Assembly (NCBI GenBank): GCA_963791635.1
Contig: CAWBTC010000005.1
Coordinates: forward strand, 1,240,001 to 1,304,000
DNA: 64,000 nt
Source of the DNA: VFMC01 sp963791635
Lineage (GTDB): Bacteria > Actinomycetota > Acidimicrobiia > Acidimicrobiales > Ilumatobacteraceae
Direction: 5' to 3'
The notes under the pieces are model-generated. The model was not told where the DNA came from. It saw only the letters and a program-made list of their open reading frames with translations, and did no database searches. Shown here piece after piece: positions 8,801 through 17,051 of the stretch (its first letter is position 1; each line of letters begins with the position of its first letter). The position numbers and the translations under genes are program-made.

Positions 8801-10249
8801 TCAGCGGTGGAGGTGGTGGTCGTGCACGTGCGCCCGGGTGCGCACCGTGTGCACGGAATCGCCCGACAGCACGCCACCGCGGGCGAACAGCCGACCCGCC
8901 TGCCAGTTCGACAGCCCCAGCTCCGGTTGATCGAAGGCGAACTGGCCGTCGACCCAGCGGGTGAAACCGTCGCCCACGAACGGGGCATCGACGCTGTCGT
9001 AGAACCGTTGCTGGTCGTCAGGGCTGCCACCGATGAGAGAGACAGCGAACCTCGGGCTGTACCGATTGAACAACTCGACGCCCGCAGCGACGTCGTCGAC
9101 CACGACGAGGGTGAGCTCTGGGTCGACCTCCCACTCCCACTCGGTGCCGAGGCTGTCGACGCCCTGCTCGACCGCGTCCTCACCTGCCAGCGCGAGTGCC
9201 GAGGGCGTGGCGTGCACCACGAGATGGGCGCCTCGTGCCTCCGCAGCTGCCCGGCCGGCTGCGAGCACCACCGGAGCAAGCTGCTCGGCGCCTGCACGAA
9301 CCAGGCAGCACACGTTCAGCGTGTTGCACACCTTGCGGTCGAGTGAATATCGCACGGCGAGCGCGAGCGGCCCGGGATCCGCATCGGCCGCAACCACCAT
9401 CCACGCACCGCCCGTGCCATGCAGGCTGGCGGGCACCCCGTGCTGGCGCGCCACGGCCCCCAGCTGCGCGACGGCGCGGCCCGACCCGCGAGCGACGGCG
9501 AGGCCGAGGCGGGCGTCGGCGAACAGCGCCCACCCGGCAGCATGCGCGGTCGCGTCGATCAGCTGGACTGCGCCGTCCGGTAGCCCTGCCGCCACGAGCG
9601 CCGGCACCACGGCATGAGCCATGATCGCCTTGGCGGTGCCGAGCGCGTCGCTGCCGATTCGGAACACCACGGTGTTCCCACTGCGCAGCACGCCGGTGGC
9701 GTCGGCGAACACGTTCGGCCGCCCTTCGAACACGAAACCGACCACGCCCAGCGGCGCCCGGCGGGTCTCGACCCACCATGCCTCGTGGTCGATTCTGGTG
9801 AGTTGTACGTCGCGCCCGCCGTCTGCACGCTGCCAGACGCGCAGCCCATCGATCATGTCGTCGCGCATCTTCGGCGAGAGCACCAAGCGGGTGGTCGAGC
9901 GTTTGCGTTTGGAGGCAGCCGCGACATCGGCGGTGTTCGCGGCTGCGATGTGGGCGAACACCTCATCGTCCGCGAGTCGATCGGCGAACCCGGCGAAGAA
10001 CGCCGTGAGCTGATCGTCGCTCACCGTCGCGAGCGCATGGAACGCCTCGAGTGCGGCGCCGACCGCACTGCTCACTCGCTCGTGTTCGGCCGTCGGCACA
10101 TGGAGGAGGTCGCCCGTCTCCTGCACCACCACCAGTCGGTCGCCGGCCACGAACGCGGCTGCCAACGCCTCGCTCACCGTCGCCACGCGATCACCCCCGA
10201 AGGGAACCAGCTGGCCAGGCGTCAGCACTCGGAGGATGCCGGTCGACAT
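8801..10249 (-). CDS. proA: Glutamate-5-semialdehyde dehydrogenase-like (ProA family) protein with N-terminal extension
   Basis: Member of the aldehyde dehydrogenase superfamily closest to gamma-glutamyl phosphate reductase, which reduces glutamyl-5-phosphate in proline synthesis. It has RAPLGVVGFVFEGRPNV, SGNTVVFRIGSDA, and the catalytic Cys in DRKVCNTLNVCCLV (ProA: VCNALET). From MSTGILRV (10249) it is 482 aa, against about 417 usually; the surplus is a 50-60 residue N-terminal extension. No proB lies nearby. The 19-nt gap to the divergent gene at 10269 leaves little room for two promoters, so the true start may be further in. It could act on another acyl phosphate or aldehyde. Confidence 0.72.
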   Translation of the reverse strand: MSTGILRVLTPGQLVPFGGDRVATVSEALAAAFVAGDRLVVVQETGDLLHVPTAEHERVSSAVGAALEAFHALATVSDDQLTAFFAGFADRLADDEVFAHIAAANTADVAAASKRKRSTTRLVLSPKMRDDMIDGLRVWQRADGGRDVQLTRIDHEAWWVETRRAPLGVVGFVFEGRPNVFADATGVLRSGNTVVFRIGSDALGTAKAIMAHAVVPALVAAGLPDGAVQLIDATAHAAGWALFADARLGLAVARGSGRAVAQLGAVARQHGVPASLHGTGGAWMVVAADADPGPLALAVRYSLDRKVCNTLNVCCLVRAGAEQLAPVVLAAGRAAAEARGAHLVVHATPSALALAGEDAVEQGVDSLGTEWEWEVDPELTLVVVDDVAAGVELFNRYSPRFAVSLIGGSPDDQQRFYDSVDAPFVGDGFTRWVDGQFAFDQPELGLSNWQAGRLFARGGVLSGDSVHTVRTRAHVHDHHLHR

Positions 10250-10268
10250 GGCGACGTAGCGTACGACC

Positions 10269-11006
10269 ATGGACCCCTTCATCCAGAGCCTTCAGGACAG
10301 CGTTGCCAGGTTCTCCATCGCCGTCCGCACCGGCCCGCTCGACGCACCCGTTCGAGGCTGTCCGGGGTGGGATCTCGCCGAACTCACCCGCCACCTGGGC
10401 TTCGTTCACCGATGGGCCCGGCTCGCAGCCGTCACGGGTGCGCCGCCCGACACGACGCAGATCGATGCCGCGCCAGACGACGCCGACGCCACGTCATTGG
10501 CTGAGTGGTTCGACGCCGGAGCCGCTGCGCTGATCGATGCTCTCGCCGCTGTCGATCCGAACGGCTCGACGTGGCACCCGTTCCCCGTGGCGAAGCTCGG
10601 CAAGGTGTGGCCGCGGCGGCAGGCGCACGAGGCGTTCATCCACGTATGGGATGCCGAAGATGCGATCGGCTCGGCGAGCCCGATGGACCCGACGATGGCT
10701 GCCGACGGCATCGCCGAGTACTTCGAGGTGATGGTGCCACGCATCATCACGCGTGAGCAGCGGCCGGCACCCGTGGGTACCTTCGCAGTGGTGTGCACCG
10801 ATGCAGCGTTCCATCACGGATCGGATCGGATCGTCGTCCGTGTCGACGACCCGGTCACCGTGGTGGTCGACCCGACGGCATCACCGACGAGCGAGCTCGT
10901 CGGCCGGGCCGAGGATCTCACCCTCGCGCTGTGGGGCCGCCGACCGCTCGCGAGCGCACCTCCCGACGAGTTGGCTGCGGCCTGGCTCCGCTACGGAGGC
11001 AACTGA
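10269..11006 (+). CDS. Maleylpyruvate isomerase family, mycothiol-dependent DinB-like enzyme
   Basis: A 245-aa protein of the actinobacterial DinB/MDMPI superfamily. The N-terminal four-helix bundle shows the family hallmark CPGWDLAELTRHLGFVHRWA, in which His contributes to the metal site, and a second metal-ligand region in RRQAHEAFIHVWDAE. Residues 185-245 form the C-terminal sterol-carrier-like domain (VDDPVTVVVDPTASPTSELVGRAEDLTLALWGR). Relatives use mycothiol as cofactor for isomerisation or detoxification. The substrate is unknown. The gene is divergent from the ProA-like gene. Confidence 0.82.
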   Translation: MDPFIQSLQDSVARFSIAVRTGPLDAPVRGCPGWDLAELTRHLGFVHRWARLAAVTGAPPDTTQIDAAPDDADATSLAEWFDAGAAALIDALAAVDPNGSTWHPFPVAKLGKVWPRRQAHEAFIHVWDAEDAIGSASPMDPTMAADGIAEYFEVMVPRIITREQRPAPVGTFAVVCTDAAFHHGSDRIVVRVDDPVTVVVDPTASPTSELVGRAEDLTLALWGRRPLASAPPDELAAAWLRYGGN

Positions 11007-11069
11007 CCGAGCAGTTCCTGACACGTCCTGACACGCTCCGATCGAGAGGGCGATGCGTAGTCTGCAGAC

Positions 11070-11786
11070 GTGGATCCGCAGCAGTTCTACTTCCGCCAGC
11101 TCCTCTCCGGCCGCGACTTCGCGGTGGGTGATCCGATCGCGACCCAGATGGTGAACTTCGTCTACGCGATCGGTGACCGTGCCACCGGTGAGTGCCTGCT
11201 CGTCGACCCGGCGTATGCGGTCAACGACCTGCTCGACGTGATCGAGGGCGATGGGATGCGCTGTACCGGCGTGCTCGCCACCCACTACCACCCTGACCAC
11301 GTGGGCGGCACCATGATGGGCTTCACCATCGAAGGTGTCGCAGCGTTGTTGAACCGCACCGACTGCCCCATCCACGTGCAGCGCCACGAGGCGCCGTGGC
11401 TGATGCGCACGACCGGCCTCGACGAGACGAATCTCGCCCAGCACGATGCCGGCGACATCGTCACCGTGGGCGGCGCGGAGATCACGCTCGTCCACACCCC
11501 GGGCCACACGCCGGGCAGCCAGTGCTTCCACGTGGAGGGGTGCCTCGTGAGCGGCGACACCCTGTTCCTCGAAGGGTGCGGCCGCACCGACCTACCGGGC
11601 AGCAACCCCGAAGACATGTACCACAGTCTCAAGCAGCTGGCCTCGCTGCCCGAGGACACGATCGTGTTCCCGGGCCACCGGTACTCGCAGCCGTCCAGTG
11701 CGACGCTGTCGGCCGTCGTCGAGTCGAACTACGTGTTCAAGCCGAAGACCCAGGAGGCCTGGATGCAATGGTTCGGGGGCCAGTAG
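11070..11786 (+). CDS. MBL-fold metallo-hydrolase (glyoxalase II-like)
   Basis: A 238-aa metallo-beta-lactamase fold hydrolase starting at GTG 11070. It has the binuclear zinc signature ATHYHPDHVGG, later His/Asp ligands in HTPGHTPGSQC and SGDTLF, and a final FPGHRYS. This pattern is typical of glyoxalase II/persulfide dioxygenase-like thioester hydrolases. An insert between the first motif and HTPGHT (TIEGVAALLNRTDCPIHVQRHEAPW) is seen in actinobacterial relatives. The natural substrate is not determined. It follows the DinB-like gene by 63 nt and may be co-transcribed. Confidence 0.83.
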   Translation: MDPQQFYFRQLLSGRDFAVGDPIATQMVNFVYAIGDRATGECLLVDPAYAVNDLLDVIEGDGMRCTGVLATHYHPDHVGGTMMGFTIEGVAALLNRTDCPIHVQRHEAPWLMRTTGLDETNLAQHDAGDIVTVGGAEITLVHTPGHTPGSQCFHVEGCLVSGDTLFLEGCGRTDLPGSNPEDMYHSLKQLASLPEDTIVFPGHRYSQPSSATLSAVVESNYVFKPKTQEAWMQWFGGQ

Positions 11787-11805
11787 GCGAGTAACGATCC
11801 GTCGT

Positions 11806-11844
11806 GATGAGAGATCGGGCCGGCAGCGACGCTCATCTCTCATC
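11806..11844. terminator. Bidirectional terminator-like hairpin
   Basis: GATGAGAGAT (11806-11815) is perfectly complementary to ATCTCTCATC (11835-11844), with a 19-nt loop. It sits between the convergent MBL hydrolase and sulfatase genes, so termination from both sides is likely. Confidence 0.55.
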
Positions 11845-11854
11845 GCGGTGGGGG

Positions 11855-13465
11855 TCAGCTGAGGCCGAGTCGGTCCAGATGCTCGGTCGGTGCCTCGACC
11901 TCGCCCAGCGCGGCGCGCAGCAGATCCTCGAGCTCACGTTCCACCGATTCGCCGACCCGGTTCTCGCGCTCATCGGGATCGACGTCGATGTCGTAGAGGT
12001 GGTGCTGGCCGGCGATGGTGCGATTCACCCAAAAAGGCAGCGCGTCACCCGGCTGGAACGGCTGTCGGATCACCGGGATCGAGCTGCCCGGCATGGTGTC
12101 GAGGAACGCCCTGTCGTCGGGCATGGGGAGCTCGACCATCCCCTTCACGTGGATCGGCATCGTGCTCCACCGGTTGCTCCACATGCTGAGCGGCAGGTTG
12201 TCGCCGATCGGGGCGCGGGCATACATCCGGTGCCCGTCGGTGACCTGCACCCAGTTGCCGAACACACCACCGATCGCCCAGTCGCGAACCGAGGCCGACG
12301 CGCCGGTGAGCAACGGCACGAGCGAGTGGCCGTGGGTCCGGTGGTCGGGCACGATCCCGAATGCATCGGCGAGCGTGGCGTACAGATCGACGTTGGTGGT
12401 GAGCGCATCGCACACTCCGCCGCCCTCGGCGCCCGGCCAGTGGATCATCATCGGGGTGTGGCCGAGCGGCTGGAACTGTGGCACCGCCGGCTTGCCCCAG
12501 ATGTCGACGCGGACACCTGTCCCATCGGCGCGCTCCTCGCCGAGGAAGTGGCCGTGATCGGTGCACACGATCACCGCAGTGTCGTCCCAGGCGTGCATCG
12601 CATCGAGCTGATCGACGAGCTTGCCGAACCAGTGGTCGATCATCGTGAGCTTGGCGCCGTAGTTGGCGCGCAGGTGGCGTGCCTCGGCATCGGTGAGGTG
12701 ACCTCCCGACGTGCCACCCACCACGTATGGCGGCCAGATCAGCCGCTCGCCGTCCCATGGCTCGTCCTCGTACCGACCGGTCCACTCCGGTGGAGTGTCG
12801 AACGGCTCGTGTGGGTCGAACTCGTCGACGAACAGCATCCAGCGCTGGTCGCCGGCATGTGCCGCTGCATCGGCGAGCCACTGGGTGGCAGCCGACATGG
12901 TGCGCGGCCCGGGGAAGTCGAGCTCGGTCCGGAAGTGCGTCCGGGTGCGGTCGTACGCACGATCGATCTTCGGGGCGTGGTCGCCGTAGCGTCGCCGCAA
13001 CCACCACCCGCCGTCCTGGGCAGGCGGCGCAGGCACACCGATCCAACTCGGATCGAGCCAGGTCTTCCACGGATCACCCTCGTGGCCGCGCACGTAGTCC
13101 CAGGTGCCGAAGTCGGTGTGGTAGTTCTCGCCGCCGGTCTCGAACAGGTGCGGATGGTCCGTCACGAGCATCGTCGCGACACCGGCATGGCGGAGGTCTG
13201 CGGTGATCGGGCGCTCCCACAGCTCGATCGATCCCCACGGCCGCCAGAGGAAGTCGAGCGAACCACACAAGATGTCGTGCCGAGCCGGCATGCACGGCAA
13301 CGAACCGGTGACGTGGCGCAGGAAGCGCGTGGACCGGGCCGCGAACCGGTCGAGGTTCGGGGTGTCGAACTCGGTGCCGCCGTAGCTGCCGAGCATGTGC
13401 CGATTCAACGAATCGAGCAGCACCACCACCACGTTCTTCGGCACCTGTCGCTCTGGTCGCATCAT
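11855..13465 (-). CDS. Type I formylglycine-dependent sulfatase
   Basis: A 536-aa alkaline-phosphatase-superfamily sulfatase that would hydrolyse sulfate (or phosphonate) esters. The N-terminal metal strand is NVVVVLLDSLNRHMLGSYGG. The CMPARHD stretch near residue 60 supplies CxPxR, the sequence whose Cys is oxidised to formylglycine. A second metal site is IVCTDHGHFLGE. No signal peptide is apparent, so it is probably cytoplasmic. It lies 71 nt downstream of a TauE/SafE permease on the same strand, suggesting an organosulfur theme. The sulfated substrate is unknown. Confidence 0.87.
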   Translation of the reverse strand: MMRPERQVPKNVVVVLLDSLNRHMLGSYGGTEFDTPNLDRFAARSTRFLRHVTGSLPCMPARHDILCGSLDFLWRPWGSIELWERPITADLRHAGVATMLVTDHPHLFETGGENYHTDFGTWDYVRGHEGDPWKTWLDPSWIGVPAPPAQDGGWWLRRRYGDHAPKIDRAYDRTRTHFRTELDFPGPRTMSAATQWLADAAAHAGDQRWMLFVDEFDPHEPFDTPPEWTGRYEDEPWDGERLIWPPYVVGGTSGGHLTDAEARHLRANYGAKLTMIDHWFGKLVDQLDAMHAWDDTAVIVCTDHGHFLGEERADGTGVRVDIWGKPAVPQFQPLGHTPMMIHWPGAEGGGVCDALTTNVDLYATLADAFGIVPDHRTHGHSLVPLLTGASASVRDWAIGGVFGNWVQVTDGHRMYARAPIGDNLPLSMWSNRWSTMPIHVKGMVELPMPDDRAFLDTMPGSSIPVIRQPFQPGDALPFWVNRTIAGQHHLYDIDVDPDERENRVGESVERELEDLLRAALGEVEAPTEHLDRLGLS

Positions 13466-13536
13466 CCGAAGGTTGTCACATCGCGCTCACTCGCCGGCGG
13501 CCGCACGCACGTGACTCGTCGATGACCGACGGCGAC

Positions 13537-14280
13537 TCACCGCAGCGCGCTGGCGATCGCGCTGATCGCCGCAGCGGTGAGCAGCACCAGCACCAGCCAG
13601 CGGAAGCGTTCGCCGTGCACGTGGCGGCGGATCGGGTAGCCGACGAGCTGGCCGGCGATCAACGCAGGAAACGCGACCGCAGCGGCGGTCACACCCTCGA
13701 CCGTCACCTTGCCGGCCACGAGGAACAGCGTCAGTCCAACCACGTTGCTCCACGCGAACACTTGGGCGATCGTCGCCCGAAACGCCGGCGGATCGAGCTG
13801 ACGAGCCTGGAGCACGAACACCAGCGGTGGCCCATTGGTCGACAGCGACGTGTTCAGCACACCACTGAGCAATCCCGCGCCGACGTCGAGCCCGGGTCCC
13901 ACGTGGTGCAGGTTGATCCGGCCGGCGAGCAGCACGACGGACGCGAGGACCGCGATCCCGAGCAGGAGTCGCAGCGTGTGGTCGTCGACAGCGACGAACA
14001 CCCACAACCCGATGGGCATGCCCACGTACGCGGCCGATGTCATCCGCAGCACCAGCGTGCGTACTGCGTCGGAGCGCTGATGCCAGGCCTGCCACGACGA
14101 CAGCCCGACGCCGAGCAACGTACTGACGACCACGGCTTCACGAGTGGTGATCACGAGCGACATCAACGGCACGGTCATCAGCCCGAACCCGAAGCCGGAC
14201 AGCACCTGGACCGTGGCGGCGCAGAACACGATCGCCGCCACGAGCCCGAGGTCGAGGGCAGCCAGTTCGAGGGCGATCAC
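13537..14280 (-). CDS. TauE/SafE family sulfite/sulfonate exporter-like permease
   Basis: A 247-aa polytopic membrane protein (GTG start at 14280) with about eight hydrophobic helices. The conserved GFGFGLMTVPLM loop after helix 1 and the repeated half near VGAGLLSGVLNTSLSTNGPPLV are the two-fold signature of TauE/SafE anion permeases. Family members export sulfite, sulfoacetate or related organosulfur anions. The downstream sulfatase on the same strand supports a sulfur role by context only. Confidence 0.82.
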   Translation of the reverse strand: MIALELAALDLGLVAAIVFCAATVQVLSGFGFGLMTVPLMSLVITTREAVVVSTLLGVGLSSWQAWHQRSDAVRTLVLRMTSAAYVGMPIGLWVFVAVDDHTLRLLLGIAVLASVVLLAGRINLHHVGPGLDVGAGLLSGVLNTSLSTNGPPLVFVLQARQLDPPAFRATIAQVFAWSNVVGLTLFLVAGKVTVEGVTAAAVAFPALIAGQLVGYPIRRHVHGERFRWLVLVLLTAAAISAIASALR

Positions 14281-14295
14281 GTGGTCATGCCACGC

Positions 14296-14355
14296 GGAAC
14301 CGAACAGGACGGAACCGAACAGGACGGAACCGAACAGGACGGAACCGAGCAGGAA
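14296..14355. repeat. Four 15-bp tandem repeats
   Basis: GGAACCGAACAGGAC is repeated three times exactly (14296-14340), and a fourth degenerate copy follows to 14355. The array lies in the 120-nt gap between the DUF72 gene end and the TauE/SafE start, directly upstream of that permease. The 15-nt period would keep a reading frame open, but no likely gene covers it. Confidence 0.8.
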
Positions 14356-14400
14356 ACGGTGCGAGCGTCCACGAACTTCGATGTTCGCACGGCACGAGTG

Positions 14401-15264
14401 TCAGAACAACGATCCTTGGTCGGCCTCGAGCAACGGCAACGGGTCCGGCAGCGGCGCGAGGCCTGGCACGAGCAGCCCGATCTCGGCGTGGAACGCGCGC
14501 GCCAGGCCTGGGCTGTCAGCGTTGTCGGGCGTGTGCACGAAGAACGTTGGTGTTCGCCCCTCGGCCACCCAACCCGCAACGATCGGCCACCACTCCTGCA
14601 GCCCCGCCGCGGTCAGCTCCCGGTCGTCGGATCCGATGAACCGGACGATCGGGCAGTCGGTGGTGGGCTCGGTGAGCGCCGGAACGCGCGGCTTGCGCCC
14701 GTAGACCTCGCGGCCCGCCTCGGTGAGCGGCGGCTGCCGGAACAGCGTTCGGCTGTCGAGCAGCACCCGCTCCACCCCGTGGCGAGCGAGCATCCGGTCG
14801 AGCGCGAGGCGCGGCGGGCCCTCGAAGAACGCGCCATGGCGCACCTCCACCGACCAGCGGATGCCCGATGGGAGACGACTGATCTGTGACTCGAGCACGC
14901 CGAGATCGACAGGAGCGAACGAAGCAGGCAACTGGAGCGTCATCCCACCGATGAGGTCACCGAGTGGAGCCATGAGGTCGACGAACTCGGCGAGGTCCGC
15001 GTCCGCGTTGCGGAGCCGCAGCTCGTGGGTGATGTGCCGAGGCACCTTGAACACGAAGCGGAAATCGGGGTGCGCCTGATGGGCCCACCTGGCCACCGTC
15101 GACGGAGCAGGCGAGGCGTAGAAGGTGGTGTTGCCCTCCACGGCGTTCACGAATCGGCTGTACGGATGGAGCTCGCGACCGCTCGACGTGTCGGCCGGAA
15201 GGAACCGCCCGGCCCACGGGCGATGCGCCCACATGGGACAGCCGACGCGGAGGAGGTGTTGCAC
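14401..15264 (-). CDS. DUF72 (YecE-like) domain protein
   Basis: A 287-aa TIM-barrel-like protein of the DUF72 family. The start is the GTG at 15264, giving QHLLRVGCPMWAHRPWAGRFLP, matching the family's VGTSGWxYxxWxGxFYP opening. Other family positions present are NAVEGNTTFYA, FRFVFKVPRHITHELRL, the SVEVRHGAFFEG active-site-like strand, and FFVHTPDNADSPG. The biochemical activity of this family is not firmly established. It starts 25 nt from the divergent dioxygenase gene at 15290. Confidence 0.83.
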   Translation of the reverse strand: MQHLLRVGCPMWAHRPWAGRFLPADTSSGRELHPYSRFVNAVEGNTTFYASPAPSTVARWAHQAHPDFRFVFKVPRHITHELRLRNADADLAEFVDLMAPLGDLIGGMTLQLPASFAPVDLGVLESQISRLPSGIRWSVEVRHGAFFEGPPRLALDRMLARHGVERVLLDSRTLFRQPPLTEAGREVYGRKPRVPALTEPTTDCPIVRFIGSDDRELTAAGLQEWWPIVAGWVAEGRTPTFFVHTPDNADSPGLARAFHAEIGLLVPGLAPLPDPLPLLEADQGSLF

Positions 15265-15289
15265 ACATGGAAAAGTACGCTGGCTGGCT

Positions 15290-16238
15290 GTGCAGGTCCC
15301 CATCATCGACATCGGCAGCAGCGATGCGCCCCGAGCGATCGACCGGGCGTGCCGCACCACCGGGTTCTTCGCGCTCGCCGGTCATGGCATCCCCACGGTG
15401 CTGCGCACCGATCTGCTCGAAGCCGCACGGCGGTTCTTCGCACTCGAACCGGAGCGCAAACAGGCTGATCGCGCTCGCTCACGGCGGTACCGCCTGGCGA
15501 GGCTGGTTCCCGCTCGGCGACGAGCTCACCTCTGGCATCGCCGACGTGAAGGAGGGCTTCTACGTCGGCCGCGAGATGGCGCCCTCTCCCCTGCCGTTGC
15601 ACGGTCCCAACCTGTGGCCGATCGACGTGCCCGAGTTGCAGCCCACGGTTGCCGCCTGGATGCAGGCGATGGAGGAGCTCGGGCAGCGGACCCTCGCGGC
15701 GATGGCTGTCGGGCTCGGATTCGACGACGATTGGTTCCGCAGCGGCATCACCGATGATCCGACGGTGCTGTTCCGCATCTTCCGCTATCCGCCGCATCCC
15801 GACGGTGCCGGGGATCGGTGGGGCGTCGGCGAGCACACCGACTACGGCCTGCTCACCCTGCTCGCCCATGACGGCACACCTGGCCTCGAGGTGAACGTGC
15901 GCGGCACATGGGTGGACGTCGACCCCGACCCCGAGCTGATCGTGTGCAACCTCGGCGACATGCTCGATCGCCTGACCCTCGGCCGCTACCGCAGCACCGC
16001 CCACCGGGTGCGCAACACCGCCGGTCACGACCGCATCTCACTGCCGTTCTTCCTCGACCCGAACTGGGACACGTTGGTGCAGCCGCTGCCGATCGACGAC
16101 GCGTGGGCGGCGCCGCTGGAGCGCTCCGAGCGTTGGGACAGCGCCGACCTGGCGACCGTCGACGGACCGTATGGCGATTGGCTGCTCGCCAAGGTGCGCA
16201 AGGTCTTCCCGAACCTGGCCGACGCCGTCCTCGACTGA
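15290..16238 (+). pseudogene. Isopenicillin N synthase-like 2OG-Fe(II) dioxygenase, frameshifted
   Basis: Non-heme iron dioxygenase of the IPNS family. The GTG at 15290 opens QVPIIDIGSSDAPRAIDRACRTTG, continuing to ARRFFALEPERKQ. The family continuation LIALAHGGTAWRGWFPLGDEL is in the next frame, so one extra G at about 15463-15464 breaks the gene. Removing it gives 315 aa, the usual length. Downstream everything is intact: iron ligands in EHTDYG and the distal His in TAHRVRN, and the 2OG-binding R/S in RISLPFF. The sequence gives no strong slippery site, so it is either a recent null mutation or a sequencing error. A second, intact family member lies at 58310-59359. Confidence 0.75.
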
Positions 16239-16355
16239 CCCGAGCGATCCGTGAGCCCGACCACACCTCCCGCGTGGTGCGGCTCACGTTTGACGGCGTC
16301 CGCGAGGCGCCCCTCGTCACACGTGCTGTCGCTCACCCATCGCCGGTCCGCTCTC

Positions 16356-16384
16356 TTGACAAATTGGTTGTTCAAATGAGACAG
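16356..16384 (+). promoter_or_regulatory. Promoter with overlapping ArsR-type operator candidate
   Basis: TTGACA at 16356-16361 is a perfect -35 element; the expected -10 zone (about 16378-16384, AGACAG) is poor. The -35 is embedded in a near-palindrome, TTGACAA (16356-16362) facing TTGTTCAA (16368-16375). The ArsR-family gene starts at 16392, so the transcript would be almost leaderless and the regulator could cover its own promoter. Confidence 0.5.
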
Positions 16385-16391
16385 TCGAGGG

Positions 16392-17051
16392 GTGCTCGAC
16401 CTCGACGTCATCGATGATCCGGCGATCGCTCGTGCGGCGCTCGATCCTGTCCGGTCACAGATCTTGGCGCTCCTCGCCGAGCCGGGTTCGGCAACCACAG
16501 TGGCGGCGGCACTCGCCCTTCCCCGCCAACAGGTGAACTACCACCTGCGCGTGCTCGAAGAGCACGGGTTGGTACACCTGATGGAACGACGGCAACGGCG
16601 GGGGCTCGTCGAGCGGGTGATGGTCGCATCGGCGCGCAGCTATGCGCTCTCTCCCGGTTCGCTCGGCGAGAACGCCGCCGATCCATCACGCACCGACCGG
16701 CTGTCGACTCGCTACCTCGTGGCCGTCGCGGCGCGGATGGTGCGCGAAGTGGCAGAGCTCGCTCGCCGCGCGGACCGCGCGAAGCAGCCCCTCGCCATCC
16801 TCGCGATCGACACCGAAATCCGCTTCGCCTCCGCGGCCACCCGCGCCGCCTTCACCGCCGAGCTCGCAGGTGGCGTGAACATGCTTGCTGCGAAGTACCA
16901 CGACGAGGCGGCACCCCGAGGACGGTGGCACCGGCTCGTGGTGGCCGCGCATCCGACGCTGCCCAACGCCTCTCACACCGAGGCTGCCCACTCAGTCACC
17001 CATCACTCCGTCACCCATCACGCCATCACCCACCAGGAGCACCGGACATGA
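16392..17051 (+). CDS. ArsR-like winged-helix transcriptional regulator
   Basis: A 219-aa regulator (GTG start). Residues about 10-80 are an ArsR/SmtB-type winged helix: LDPVRSQILALLAEPGSATTVAAAL, then recognition helix LPRQQVNYHLRVLEEHGLV. No metal-binding Cys motif is seen. Residues 100-200 form a conserved sensory-like region also found in actinobacterial ArsR proteins paired with SRPBCC genes. The C-terminal tail is a degenerate tandem repeat (SVTHHSVTHHAITH) encoded by 15-bp units. Its stop shares ATGA with the start of the SRPBCC gene, so the two are translationally coupled. Autoregulation is suggested by the palindrome at 16356-16375. Confidence 0.82.
   Translation: MLDLDVIDDPAIARAALDPVRSQILALLAEPGSATTVAAALALPRQQVNYHLRVLEEHGLVHLMERRQRRGLVERVMVASARSYALSPGSLGENAADPSRTDRLSTRYLVAVAARMVREVAELARRADRAKQPLAILAIDTEIRFASAATRAAFTAELAGGVNMLAAKYHDEAAPRGRWHRLVVAAHPTLPNASHTEAAHSVTHHSVTHHAITHQEHRT

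Noticed and set aside
14296..14355. CRISPR array
   Set aside because: The short tandem repeats here, at 17063-17151 and at 38279-38348 have no spacers, are 12-15 bp long, and no cas genes are present.
15267..15462. N-terminus MEKYAGWLCRSPSSTSAAA for the dioxygenase at 15290-16238
   Set aside because: This frame upstream of the indel gives low-complexity sequence, while the other frame gives the family's true N-terminus (PIIDIGSSDAPRAID).
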